DNA of 33,956 nt from Deltaproteobacteria bacterium (GCA_016929805.1 JAFGIB010000395.1:1-33956); one strand, 5' to 3'; positions 8,974-17,355 are shown, counted from the first letter of the stretch. A program made the numbers and translations. Notes: generated by a model not told the origin, from the letters alone.

Positions 8974-9963
8974 ATGAAGAATGGGTTGCTTTTATGGATT
9001 CTGCTTTCCTTAGTCGTCTTTGCCTGTGCAGAAGAAGAGGGCTCGAACGAGAATGGCGACGAGAATGGCAACGAACAGGTGAGCTTCCTCCCCATGAAGG
9101 AGGGGAAAATACAATCCTGCACCGAGGGGATTGACATCGCCTATCAAGTATGGAGATACGACGGAACCGCCGAGGCAACGCTTCTCTATATCAACGGACG
9201 TACCGAGTACACGGACAAATACCACCATTTAGTAACCATGTTCAATAAGCCGTATGATATCATAATGTATGATCATTTTGGACAAGGCCGTTCGGGAGGT
9301 ACACGAGCACATGCGGACGATTTCGATGCCCAGCATGTATGTGACCTAAAAAGGATTGTCGATGAATTGGCCTCCGAGAGTCTACCGATAGCCATGGTGG
9401 CGCACAGCATGGGAGGTTTTGTCGCCACCCGCTTTGCAGAGCTCTATCCGGATGCGGCGCGGGTATATGCCTTGTCGTCTCCCATGTACGGCATTCCCGT
9501 TCCCGATGGTATGACGGTTGAAGACGTTAAAAACATGGCTAGTTCCATGGTGACAAACGGCAACGGCGAAGCATCAATCGCGGGCGACACGAGCGCCGAA
9601 ATACCGACTTGCGAGGAAAACAATCTTACGCATGATTGCGAAATGTACGACAAGTTCAAGGACGATCCGATCATGCAAATAGGCGAGCCGACCTGGGGTT
9701 GGGTCAATGCGGCGATCCAGGGTTTCGAGTCGCTTTTTGCCGATGTTGGCAAAATCGACAAACCGTTTCTCATCATGCAAGCCGGCCAGGAAGAGATAGT
9801 GATTCCGGAGAAGCACCAAGAATTCTGCGCTTTATTGGGCGAAGAGCTTTGTACCATCAAGGTATTTGAGAACGATTACCACGAGCTTTTCTTTGAGACG
9901 GACCGTGACTCGGTCGTACAGGCCACCGTCGAGTTTATAGAACAACAATTGGCCGGTGATTAA
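8974..9963 (+). CDS. Alpha/beta hydrolase lipoprotein (PldB/monoacylglycerol lipase-like)
   Basis: Predicted lipoprotein of 329 residues. The ATG at 8974, with AAAGGGG seven bases upstream, is preferred over the TTG six bases earlier. The signal peptide ends in the lipobox VVFACA. The hydrolase_4 (serine aminopeptidase S33/lysophospholipase) fold shows YDHFGQGRSGG, the nucleophile elbow AHSMGG with Ser145, and the His in NDYHELFFE (His303). At the usual acid position (AGxDxIV in PldB) the protein reads AGQEEIV, so Glu273 or Glu274 would replace Asp. Family members hydrolyse lysophospholipids or monoacylglycerols; the substrate here is unknown. Its stop codon overlaps the first recognisable codon of the symporter remnant that follows. 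Confidence 0.85.
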   Translation: MKNGLLLWILLSLVVFACAEEEGSNENGDENGNEQVSFLPMKEGKIQSCTEGIDIAYQVWRYDGTAEATLLYINGRTEYTDKYHHLVTMFNKPYDIIMYDHFGQGRSGGTRAHADDFDAQHVCDLKRIVDELASESLPIAMVAHSMGGFVATRFAELYPDAARVYALSSPMYGIPVPDGMTVEDVKNMASSMVTNGNGEASIAGDTSAEIPTCEENNLTHDCEMYDKFKDDPIMQIGEPTWGWVNAAIQGFESLFADVGKIDKPFLIMQAGQEEIVIPEKHQEFCALLGEELCTIKVFENDYHELFFETDRDSVVQATVEFIEQQLAGD

Positions 9964-9968
9964 CCAGC

Positions 9969-10700
9969 ATGTTCGCCGCGCTCGCCTCCACCATCGACAC
10001 GCATATCAACTGGGGGTCGTCCTACCTGACCAATGACATCTTTAAAAGGTTCGTCTTTCAAGCGATGCTTAAAAAGCAGCCCGATGAAAAAACATTGGTG
10101 TGGGTTGCCAGAGGCGGCAATGTGCTCATGGTATTAATTGCGCTCGCAGTTATGACCCAGCTTGTGTCTATCAATCAAGCGTGGCAAACGAGCCTTCTGC
10201 TGGGTGCGGGGATGGGAGTAGTGATCGTTTTACGTTGGTTGTGGTGGCGAACGAACGCGTGGGCGGAAATCGCCGCCATGCTTTCATCCCTAGTTGCCGC
10301 ACCGGTTTTATTGACACATATAGATACCAACGCGCTCCGGCTCCTGCTGATCGCGCTGATTTCGAGCGCGTCCGCGCTAGTGGCGATTTACTGGGCCGGC
10401 CCCGAGCAGCGAGATAAGCTCCGCAATTTCTACCAGAAAACCAGACCGCCGGGCTATTGGCGACCGATCGCCGATGAGCTCGGCGAAACGCGCTACGACG
10501 GAACGTCGCGCCTCAAGCGATCGCTCGGCGCTACCTTGTTATCGAGTATCTCCATCTTCTGTATATTGGTCGGTATAGGATCGTGGATGGTCGGCAGTCC
10601 GCCGCCGGTATTTTGTCCTTCTGCCCTATTATGGAATATGAACCTGATCGCGGTCGGGCTGTTACTCTGTCCGGCTTGGATTACGAGCGTGCTCGAGTAG
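9969..10700 (+). CDS. Truncated sodium:solute symporter (C-terminal part; probable pseudogene)
   Basis: An open frame of 243 residues matching only the C-terminal half of the SSS family (SglT/PutP-like, normally about 550-620 residues). It opens with LASTIDTHINWGSSY, the TM8 motif whose Ser/Thr pair helps bind sodium in this family, followed by LTNDIFKRF, several membrane helices and the cytoplasmic stretch RPPGYWRPI. Family-like sequence continues upstream of the ATG (codons for L-T-S at 9960-9968) and then meets a stop, exactly where the hydrolase gene ends. The N-terminal transmembrane helices needed for transport are absent. It is best read as a remnant left when the hydrolase gene was joined to a broken symporter gene, although the frame itself is intact. 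Confidence 0.75.
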   Translation: MFAALASTIDTHINWGSSYLTNDIFKRFVFQAMLKKQPDEKTLVWVARGGNVLMVLIALAVMTQLVSINQAWQTSLLLGAGMGVVIVLRWLWWRTNAWAEIAAMLSSLVAAPVLLTHIDTNALRLLLIALISSASALVAIYWAGPEQRDKLRNFYQKTRPPGYWRPIADELGETRYDGTSRLKRSLGATLLSSISIFCILVGIGSWMVGSPPPVFCPSALLWNMNLIAVGLLLCPAWITSVLE

Positions 10701-10701
10701 A

Positions 10702-10890
10702 CCTTAACGTTTCAAAAAACGTCGAGCGTAAAAGGGGAAAAACGATGAAATAAGGGCGCGCGGAACTTTTCTTGGACCGCAGCTTAGTGCACCCTAAGTG
10801 AGTTTTGAGAAAAAGTGAGCACGTCCCTAGTTCGCGCTGCTTTTCTCGAGCGAAGCGGTGTACGCCGACGGAGGTTTTGCAACGCTAAGG
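10702..10890 (+). repeat. Repeat family A, copy A1 (full length)
   Basis: A 189-bp element running from CCTTAACG to GCTAAGG, whose ends are inverted repeats related to CCTTAACGTTGCAAAAA. It is flanked by TAGA on both sides (10698-10701 and 10891-10894), a possible 4-bp target duplication that includes the stop codon of the symporter remnant. The interior is shared with copies A2 and A4. Confidence 0.8.
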
Positions 10891-10945
10891 TAGACACCTC
10901 GATAATCTGAGCCCGGCTAAATGGCAAAGCTACAAAAAGCCATTG

Positions 10946-11668
10946 TCAAAAGCTCACCAGCGTCGGGATCAGCAGAATACTGAAGTAGTTAAAATTAGGC
11001 GAATCGCCGAGATAGACGTAGTTACCCTGCAGCCCGATGCCGATTCCCGCGTCGTTGTCCGAGGAAAACCACTCCTTGCCGAAAGCGAGCGATAAACCGA
11101 CGCCTCCGAAGCCCTCTAATTTCTCCCAAAATGCCGTGCTGCAGGGCGCATCTGGTAAATAAAATAAAGCGCCGGCCAAGCGGATATGGCCGGACAAATA
11201 GAAATCGAAAGGCATGAAATAGTAGGTCGCCCCCACTCCGATTCCGAAGAGAAAAAAGGCGTCGATACCCGAGTTCTCTTCGGAAAGAAGCAGCGTCTCA
11301 AAAGCGACGCCGATATGGAGAGCAAGATTATCGATAACTGCAATTCCCCCATCCAAAGCGAGATTCAACGCGGGGCTTCCGAATGCGGGATCTTCGATTA
11401 ATCGAACCCCCGGAGTGGGATCGAACCGGCCGTTTCCGATATAGGACCCGTATCCGACACCGATGAAAACGCGAGAAAAAAATCCAGCGTGCTCCTGCTC
11501 TTCTTCGTCATCCGTCGATTCCACTTGCGCTTCGGTGCGCGCCGTCGCGCTGAGCTCGCTCAGCACGAGCGCAACAAAGACGATTGCGGCGGGATATCTA
11601 AAATACCGTCGGCTGATCGGACCTCTCTCGCCGCTCCGCCCCCCTGGGTTCAATTGAGTAGCGAACAT
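10946..11668 (-). CDS. Putative outer-membrane beta-barrel protein
   Basis: Secreted protein of 240 residues, function unknown. I start it at the ATG at 11668, preceded by AGGAGG (11673-11678), rather than further upstream. This start gives an N-terminal signal with a hydrophobic stretch (about residues 24-36) and a cleavage-like ATARTEAQ. After a short acidic segment the sequence alternates Gly and aromatic residues (IGVGYGSYIGNGRF, FGIGVGATYYFMPF, GIGLQGNYVYLG), typical of small outer-membrane barrels. It ends with a hydrophobic strand and a terminal Phe, as barrel substrates of BAM usually do. It overlaps the 3' end of the upstream gene by 19 bp, so the two are translationally linked. Confidence 0.65.
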   Translation of the reverse strand: MFATQLNPGGRSGERGPISRRYFRYPAAIVFVALVLSELSATARTEAQVESTDDEEEQEHAGFFSRVFIGVGYGSYIGNGRFDPTPGVRLIEDPAFGSPALNLALDGGIAVIDNLALHIGVAFETLLLSEENSGIDAFFLFGIGVGATYYFMPFDFYLSGHIRLAGALFYLPDAPCSTAFWEKLEGFGGVGLSLAFGKEWFSSDNDAGIGIGLQGNYVYLGDSPNFNYFSILLIPTLVSF

Positions 11669-12813
11669 GCGGCCTCCTGCTCGAGCACAGGACAGATCGG
11701 CCGCCCCGCGCTTCGAGCCGCGTAGTACGCGGAAAAACAACCTCTTACGTCTTGGGCGTCGGCGTCGCATGCGGTATCAAGCTCAATCGGTATTTCGCGC
11801 CCGCAATCGCCGGCCGCGGCTCGAATGATAGCGAGTAGATATTCGCATGCGGTCAGATCTATTATCGCGTCGAACACCAAGCCGCAGGCGAGTGGATCCG
11901 AGATTATTACGCACGGCATTTGACCGAAAGCATAGGCCAAATTGTAATACAAAAAACATCTGTCGACTTCCTCCGGACGGCTTTCGCAGAGATTTTCAGC
12001 GTAAGGCTGAAGTCGATTGTCACAATCGGATGCAACGCCGATGAGATCGTCGAGCTTTCGCTCGCACGAGGTTCGATCAACCTCAAAACCGCCGTCGATG
12101 TCCGCGTCGTCGGTCGGCTCGGCGTCGCTCTGTTGTTGTGCATCAAAGCCCGCGTAAGCCGCATCCGTAAGACCCGCGTCTTCTTCGATCGGGGTATTCT
12201 CGATCGGCTCCTGCCGCGGCTTACAGTCGTCGACCGTATCATCGGCGTCGCAGGCCACGCACTCACCAGAGCGATCGCATCCTTGACAGGACCAACTGTT
12301 CGGATCGTCGACCTGCATTTGACACCTTCGAAAGTTCTCGTCGCGGCCACAACGCGCGGAAACCAGAACCAAAGTGTTTTGTTCGAGCCAAGAAAGATAA
12401 CAAGTATTTTTATCCAAAGTATATTTATCGCCTTTCCAGGCGACTATGGTGCGATAGTTATCCGCGTCGTGCCTGTCGACAGCGGCGAGTAGCCGTATCG
12501 CCTCGTCTACGCCGTCGCGGTCGATATCCAACACGAGTTTATGGATGCGAAAATCGACGGCGTTGAGATCGAGATCGAGCTCGAACTCCGCGTTCGCCAG
12601 CCAAGAGAGGCCGGCCCAGCTACCGATACTCGTGTCGAGATCGAACGAGACAAATGCATCGATATCGATATCGCTTATCAGTCTGAGTGAAGCATCCATA
12701 GAATCGCGATATCTTCCCAAGGAAAGGTGAACATCAGTGCAACATCCGTAGAGAACGACGAGCACGGCCAGCCGGACGTTCCTACGGCGAATTAACGCTT
12801 GAGCCCCGTTCAT
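11650..12813 (-). CDS. Hypothetical Cys-rich lipoprotein
   Basis: Protein of 387 residues that I do not recognise. AAAGGG lies a few bases before the ATG. A short signal peptide ends at VLYGCC, a lipobox-like site near residues 20-25. Residues 30-110 are rich in Asp with D-x-D patterns (ISDIDIDAF, LDIDRDGVDE), the latter resembling a single calcium-binding or FG-GAP-like motif. A central Cys-rich stretch, CQGCDRSGECVAC, is followed by an acidic linker (about 205-245) and a C-terminal Cys-containing region with paired Cys spacing. The Cys pattern suggests disulfides in an exported protein. It precedes and overlaps the barrel-like gene, so a joint envelope function is plausible but unproven. 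Confidence 0.6.
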   Translation of the reverse strand: MNGAQALIRRRNVRLAVLVVLYGCCTDVHLSLGRYRDSMDASLRLISDIDIDAFVSFDLDTSIGSWAGLSWLANAEFELDLDLNAVDFRIHKLVLDIDRDGVDEAIRLLAAVDRHDADNYRTIVAWKGDKYTLDKNTCYLSWLEQNTLVLVSARCGRDENFRRCQMQVDDPNSWSCQGCDRSGECVACDADDTVDDCKPRQEPIENTPIEEDAGLTDAAYAGFDAQQQSDAEPTDDADIDGGFEVDRTSCERKLDDLIGVASDCDNRLQPYAENLCESRPEEVDRCFLYYNLAYAFGQMPCVIISDPLACGLVFDAIIDLTACEYLLAIIRAAAGDCGREIPIELDTACDADAQDVRGCFSAYYAARSAGRPICPVLEQEAACSLLN

Positions 12814-12988
12814 CGATATCCCTTTATAGAATTGACAATATAAGCGTAATCCTTTTTTGAAATGCCATACCGGAAAAGAATCCGATTTAAACGAACGACC
12901 TCCGTCATTATATCTTTACGGCTTAGAAACGCCTTGACATCAATTCGTCGACCGAGCCGACCGCGGCGATAGCGGAAAAACACTGTAG

Positions 12989-13171
12989 CCCGACGCGGCT
13001 CTTTATTCTCTAGCTGATGTAACTGGCGTGTTTGCTGATCTGGTTCCTAAAAAGGATAGATTGATCCGCGAGCGTCTTGGTAAAGCCCGTCTGATCAATC
13101 CTCCCGAAACTTTTCGGAGTGCCAAGACCCCGACGTCGAGCAACGACGACGATGTATTAGCAGCGCTCTGA
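12989..13171 (+). pseudogene. Possible 3' remnant of a lost gene
   Basis: From 12989 to the TGA at 13169-13171 one frame is open and reads like protein sequence, including FADLVPKKDRLIRERLGKAR and LINPPETFRS. It has no credible start and is cut by a TAG at its upstream edge. Copy A2 of repeat family A begins ten bases after its stop codon, the same placement seen next to three real genes. It could be the tail of a deleted gene. I cannot name the family. Confidence 0.3.
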
Positions 13172-13181
13172 TGATCCTACA

Positions 13182-13358
13182 CCCCAACGTTGCAAAAAAC
13201 GACGAGAAAAAAAGCGATTTAATAAGAACGCGCGGAACTCTTTTTGTACCCGAGCTTAGTGCACCCTACATGAGCATAAAAAGTGAGCACGCCCTTAGTT
13301 CTCGCCATTTGTCGCGAGCGAAACGGTTCACGCCGACGGATTTTTTGCGACTTTCAGG
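13182..13358 (+). repeat. Repeat family A, copy A2 (diverged right end)
   Basis: It begins CCCCAACGTTGCAAAAAAC and keeps the internal landmarks of the family (GCGCGGAACT, GCTTAGTGCACCCTA, GTGAGCACGCCCTTAGTT, CGCCGACGGA). The right end, TTTTTTGCGACTTTCAGG, is degenerate, and no target duplication is visible. Confidence 0.75.
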
Positions 13359-13460
13359 TTCGCGGGAGTTTGCATAGGATTACGCATAACCTTGCGGTAT
13401 GGATATTGCGAACCGGCGTTATGAGCGCCAATCGCTTACTTATATTTACAGTATATTACC

Positions 13461-13489
13461 TTGAGCGAGAGATAAATACCTTCTATACT
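13461..13489 (+). promoter_or_regulatory. Sigma70-type promoter for the GH30 gene
   Basis: TTGAGC (13461-13466) and TATACT (13484-13489) are separated by 17 bases and lie about 90 bp before the GH30 start codon. They match the -35 and -10 consensus at 4/6 and 5/6. Confidence 0.45.
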
Positions 13490-13578
13490 CGAAGAGCGAC
13501 ATCTCGTTGACTCATCCGCGCGGCGCGCTTCGATTGTAGATAGACGCCGTTTCTTACCTCTACACAGGGAGTATCGAC

Positions 13579-15786
13579 ATGAGAGTTACGCATCCTCGAT
13601 GCAAAAGACTGGCCTTTATCCTGGGCTGCGCGGTCCTTGCGTGCTCGGGCGGTAATGACGACGAAAACGGCAACGCGACGGGCGGTGGCACGCCTCCTAA
13701 CGCGGGAACAATCTATAGCGGCGGGGCCGGTGGCGTCGGCCCGACGGACAGCGGTTCCCCCCTTCCAGACGCTGGAGCCGGTGGCGTCGGCGCGACCGAC
13801 AGCAGCGCCCGTCCCGACAGCGGGGTCGGTGACGCCGGCTCGACTGAAAGCGGCTCCCCGCTTGCAGACGCCGAAGCCGGCGACGTCAACTCGACCGAAG
13901 GCGGCACGGACGGTTCGTTCGAGTCGTGTATAGACGGGGGAAGTACGAGTTCTTCGGACAGCAAGAACGTTATCGATAACGGCGATTTTACTGATGGGTT
14001 AACCGGCTGGACCAACTACAGCGCTGGCAGCTTTACCGTTCAGTCAGCTATCGCACGAAGCGGCAGCGCGGCGGAAGTAAGCGGACGAGTAAACACCTGG
14101 GACGGCCCTGCGCAGGAAATAACGGGAGAAATTGCAGCCGGCCAGACTATTAATGTCACCGCCTGGGTCCGGATCGCGGGTGCCGCAAGCGACAGCGCCA
14201 TGGTCAGTCTCAGGATCACCTATAGCGACGATACGCAAGAGGAATATCCGTACCTTGGCGGGACAACAGCGAATGACACCGGCTGGACGCTGCTCTCGGG
14301 TGCAGGCACCTTAAATCCGACCAGCGACAATGTAGCCGGCGTTACGATCTACTTTCAAGGTCCCGCGGCGGGAGTTTCGCTTTATGTCGACGATGTCGCC
14401 GCGATAGTCTCCGGTCCTACCGGCGGAACCGGGACAGGCGATGTCGGAGGGGGCGCGACTGTCGTCATCGATCCCGCGGTCGCCTATCAGACGCTCGAGG
14501 GATTCGGAGCGGCTGTCGGCTGGTACGGCAGCAAGCTGACGGGCCACAGTAAGGCGAGCGAGCTTTACGCGATCCTGTTTCAGGACCTCGGTCTCGATAT
14601 CCTACGGCTCAGAAATCGGTATGATCGAAAGAGCACGGCCAGCAACGACGAGGGAAGCAACTGGGAATCGCTCATCGCTGACGAGGACGTGAAGATCTTC
14701 AACGGAGCCAAAGAGTCGCTAGGTCACGCGCCGCTCGTCATGCTCACCTCCTGGTCGCCGCCGGGGACACTCAAGGCGAGCGGCCTCGAAAGGTGCAGCA
14801 ATAATAATAGCAACAACAATACGACATGCACGCTAGCCAAGAGCAACGGCGCCTTCGACTACGCGGCTTTCGGCAAGTACTGGGCGGATTCGATCGGCTA
14901 CTACTCGGGTAAGGGGATCGCGCCCGGTTTCATCAGCATCCAGAACGAACCTGACTTTGTCCCCGGCGATTGGGAGGGGTGTAAGTTCACGCCGAGTGAG
15001 ACAGCGGAATTTCCCGGTTACGACAAGGCGCTCGCGGCGGTTCACGCCGCTCTCGCATCCGACCATCCGAGGATCCTCGGGCCTGAGGTGCTCGGCGTCC
15101 ACTACTCCAAGGTGCAAAACTACGCCGCTGCGCTCGACGCCTCGCTCCTCGATGGTTGGGCCGCCCATCTTTACGAGCAGGGCAACGACCAACTCTGGGA
15201 CTGGAAAACGCCGGGACCGGATAGCTTCGTCGCTCCCATGAAGGGTGCCGCGTCGGTTTCGGAAGGAAAACCGCTTTTCGCCACCGAGTTCGCCACGAAT
15301 GAAGACAACGGAACCGAGGGCGGATTTGAGACGGCCTGGCTCATTCACAACACCCTGGCGGAAGCCAATTTCGCTGCGTTCATCTACTGGGATATGATAT
15401 GGACGGGCAACGCCGGCCTCGTCACCATCAACGACACCTCGAGCTACACGATTCGCGACCAGTACTTCGCGATGATGCACTTCTCGAAGTTTACCAATCC
15501 CGGCGACAAGCGAATCCTGGCGAGCTCCAACCTGCAGGCGCTTCGCGCTTCAGCGTGGGCTTCGAAGGACGGCGGCCAGATCGCGCTCGTGCTTCTCAAC
15601 ACGGGAAGCAGTGAGAAGGCGGTGCGACTCTTCAATTGCGGAGAAAAGATCATCGCGAAACAAGCATACCGGACGCTCTTCAACCCCGGTTCGTCGACTC
15701 GCTGGCAAGACATTACAGCCGACTCGGCCAATGGGACGGTGACGATGCCGGCTCGCTCGGTGGCGACCGTAGTGCTCGACGAGTAA
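13579..15786 (+). CDS. GH30-family glycoside hydrolase lipoprotein with CBM
   Basis: Secreted glycosidase of 735 residues; AGGGAG lies seven bases before the ATG. The signal peptide ends in the lipobox AVLACS. A linker with about four degenerate 16-17 residue repeats (GAGGVGxTDSxSPxPDA) spans about 48-108. Residues about 133-277 resemble a CBM4/9-type beta-sandwich (NGDFTDGLTGW, GQTINVTAWV). The catalytic part, about 293-735, matches GH30: LEGFGAAVGWYGSKL, LRLRNRYD, MLTSWSPP, then SIQNEPD with the acid/base Glu457 and FATEFA with the nucleophile Glu570. A small beta domain closes the protein. GH30 members with this layout are mostly endo-xylanases or beta-1,6-glucanases; which one cannot be decided here. 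It probably acts at the cell surface. Confidence 0.88.
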   Translation: MRVTHPRCKRLAFILGCAVLACSGGNDDENGNATGGGTPPNAGTIYSGGAGGVGPTDSGSPLPDAGAGGVGATDSSARPDSGVGDAGSTESGSPLADAEAGDVNSTEGGTDGSFESCIDGGSTSSSDSKNVIDNGDFTDGLTGWTNYSAGSFTVQSAIARSGSAAEVSGRVNTWDGPAQEITGEIAAGQTINVTAWVRIAGAASDSAMVSLRITYSDDTQEEYPYLGGTTANDTGWTLLSGAGTLNPTSDNVAGVTIYFQGPAAGVSLYVDDVAAIVSGPTGGTGTGDVGGGATVVIDPAVAYQTLEGFGAAVGWYGSKLTGHSKASELYAILFQDLGLDILRLRNRYDRKSTASNDEGSNWESLIADEDVKIFNGAKESLGHAPLVMLTSWSPPGTLKASGLERCSNNNSNNNTTCTLAKSNGAFDYAAFGKYWADSIGYYSGKGIAPGFISIQNEPDFVPGDWEGCKFTPSETAEFPGYDKALAAVHAALASDHPRILGPEVLGVHYSKVQNYAAALDASLLDGWAAHLYEQGNDQLWDWKTPGPDSFVAPMKGAASVSEGKPLFATEFATNEDNGTEGGFETAWLIHNTLAEANFAAFIYWDMIWTGNAGLVTINDTSSYTIRDQYFAMMHFSKFTNPGDKRILASSNLQALRASAWASKDGGQIALVLLNTGSSEKAVRLFNCGEKIIAKQAYRTLFNPGSSTRWQDITADSANGTVTMPARSVATVVLDE
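13726..13890 (+). repeat. Degenerate tandem repeats coding the GH30 linker
   Basis: GCCGGTGGCGTCGGC at 13726 recurs exactly at 13777 and in diverged form at 13825 and 13876, giving a period of 48-51 bp. It encodes the flexible linker between the lipid anchor and the binding domain. Confidence 0.7.
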
Positions 15787-15813
15787 TCGACTGCTGAACG
15801 ATGAGCCGCTCTA

Positions 15814-15848
15814 AAATCATCCGCTTTAAGGTGGAAACGCGATGATTT
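15814..15848 (+). terminator. Hairpin after the GH30 gene
   Basis: AAATCATC (15814-15821) pairs with GATGATTT (15841-15848), and an inner CGC/GCG extends the stem past a one-base bulge. It lies 28 bp after the GH30 stop codon. The U-tract is short, so it is a weak intrinsic terminator candidate. Confidence 0.35.
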
Positions 15849-16035
15849 CGACGAGGACACGACGTTAGAGAAACGCGGTATAGGTTCGGTTTTATTCGAA
15901 GTCTCGGATCAATTAATCGATTAGGTCGAAAGCGTAGACGGTTTGCGCTATAGATAATGCAAACGAGGCAAAACCGGATGATCGGCTAATTGCGCAGTGT
16001 GTTTCAGCACGAATTTGTGGGATGTGGTGAGTTGT

Positions 16036-17355
16036 ATGAATAATCGATTTTTCAAGCTATTGGTTGTTTTGGAATTGTCTATCTTCGGCTGCAGCGACTC
16101 GAGCCAACATTCGAGCGGTTCGAGCGGCAACCAAGCAAACGGCGGGACGAATACCGCTGGCCAGCTCGCTCAAGGCGGTAGCTCGAGCGGTGATGCGGGC
16201 TCCGTAACTGGGGGAACAACCGCTGGTAGCGGAACGGCGCAAGCAAACGGCGGGGCGAATACCTCTCAAGACGGTAGCTCGAGCGGTGATACGGGCTCCG
16301 TAACTGGAGGAACAACCGCTGGTAATGGAACGAGCGAAGGCGGGGCGACGGGTGGCAGCGGGCCGACGGCAGGTGTTGTTAGCACGGGCGGCACGTTGAC
16401 GGAAAGCGGCGGTTCGACAGCGGGCGCAGCAGCATCCGCAGGTAGCTCCGGTACAAGCGGTATTTCGGCAAGCAATCGCCCGATGGGATTCGCCTCGGTG
16501 TCCGCTCTGGGCATAGAGAACACGACGGGAGGAGCGGGAGGCAAGCTCGTCAACGCTGACACGGCCGAAGCTTTACTAGCTTATATGGATTCCGAAGAGG
16601 CCTTAATAATAATGATCAGCGGAACCATCGATCTCGAAGGAATGGTACCGCTGCGTTCTAACAAGACTTTGATCGGACTTTCGAACGCTCGCCTCATCAA
16701 CGGCGGCTTGGAGCTGTATAAGCGACAAAACATCATCATTCGCAACATCGCTTTCGCCGACGGCACGGACGACACCATGAAAATAAACCAGAACACGCAT
16801 CACGTCTGGGTGGATCATTGTGACTTTAGCAACTCGGCCGACGGGCTTTTCGACATAACCCGACAATCGAGCTACATCACCATCTCTTGGAATCACTTTT
16901 ATAATCACAGTAAGACCATGCTTATCGGCCACAGCGACTCCGAGAGTGAAGATGCCGGGCATCTTAAGACCACCATCCATAACAATTGGTTTGACGGAAC
17001 CGAGCAGAGGCATCCCAGAGTGCGATTCGGAGAGGTCCATGTTTTCAATAACTACTTCCTCAACAATCGCTTGTACGGCGTCGCGTCTACCATGGAGGCG
17101 GACGTCGTTATGGAAGGCAACTACTTCGATAATGTACCCTATCCGAGTTATTCAGGTTATCAAGAGTCCGGTCCGGGTGATTTAGTCGAGCGCAATAACG
17201 TATATCATAAATCCGGTTCGCCGCAGATCCGCGGGACGGCCTTCGACCCTCAAACGTATTACGACTACGTGGTGGATGACCCGGAACTTGTACCGGATTT
17301 CATCCGTAACGGGGCGGGCGTAGGCGTTATCGATCCTGTCGCCGCGAGTGGTTAG
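16036..17355 (+). CDS. Pectate lyase (PL1 family) lipoprotein
   Basis: Secreted polysaccharide lyase of 439 residues. The ATG at 16036, after GGTGAG, gives a proper signal peptide with lipobox LSIFGC; an upstream GTG would only add a non-hydrophobic tail. A long Gly/Ser/Thr linker (about 20-145) contains a 32-residue tandem duplication. The parallel beta-helix follows: ISGTIDLEG, LRSNKTLIGL, VWVDHCDFSNSADGLFDI with calcium-binding Asp residues, SWNHFYNHSKTMLIGHSD, and RHPRVRFGEVHVFNNYF carrying the catalytic Arg region. These are the defining motifs of PL1 pectate lyases, which cleave de-esterified polygalacturonate by calcium-dependent beta-elimination. The lipid anchor and linker suggest display at the cell surface. 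Confidence 0.93.
   Translation: MNNRFFKLLVVLELSIFGCSDSSQHSSGSSGNQANGGTNTAGQLAQGGSSSGDAGSVTGGTTAGSGTAQANGGANTSQDGSSSGDTGSVTGGTTAGNGTSEGGATGGSGPTAGVVSTGGTLTESGGSTAGAAASAGSSGTSGISASNRPMGFASVSALGIENTTGGAGGKLVNADTAEALLAYMDSEEALIIMISGTIDLEGMVPLRSNKTLIGLSNARLINGGLELYKRQNIIIRNIAFADGTDDTMKINQNTHHVWVDHCDFSNSADGLFDITRQSSYITISWNHFYNHSKTMLIGHSDSESEDAGHLKTTIHNNWFDGTEQRHPRVRFGEVHVFNNYFLNNRLYGVASTMEADVVMEGNYFDNVPYPSYSGYQESGPGDLVERNNVYHKSGSPQIRGTAFDPQTYYDYVVDDPELVPDFIRNGAGVGVIDPVAASG
16177..16329 (+). repeat. 96-bp tandem duplication in the pectate lyase linker
   Basis: The block GGTAGCTCGAGCGGTGAT... at 16177 recurs at 16273 with two or three changes over about 57 bp, a period of 96 bp (32 codons), in frame. 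It lengthens the disordered linker. The high identity suggests a recent duplication. Confidence 0.75.

Noticed and set aside
11920..12492. Plus-strand open frame of 190 codons opposite the Cys-rich lipoprotein
   Set aside because: The minus-strand frame has a signal peptide, ribosome site and structured Cys pattern; the opposite frame has none.
13171..13377. Plus-strand open frame of 68 codons inside repeat A2
   Set aside because: It is repeat sequence read through; other copies do not preserve the frame.
16177..16329. Repeats in the pectate lyase linker considered as CRISPR-like
   Set aside because: They are in frame within a coding region, only two units, and have no unique spacers.
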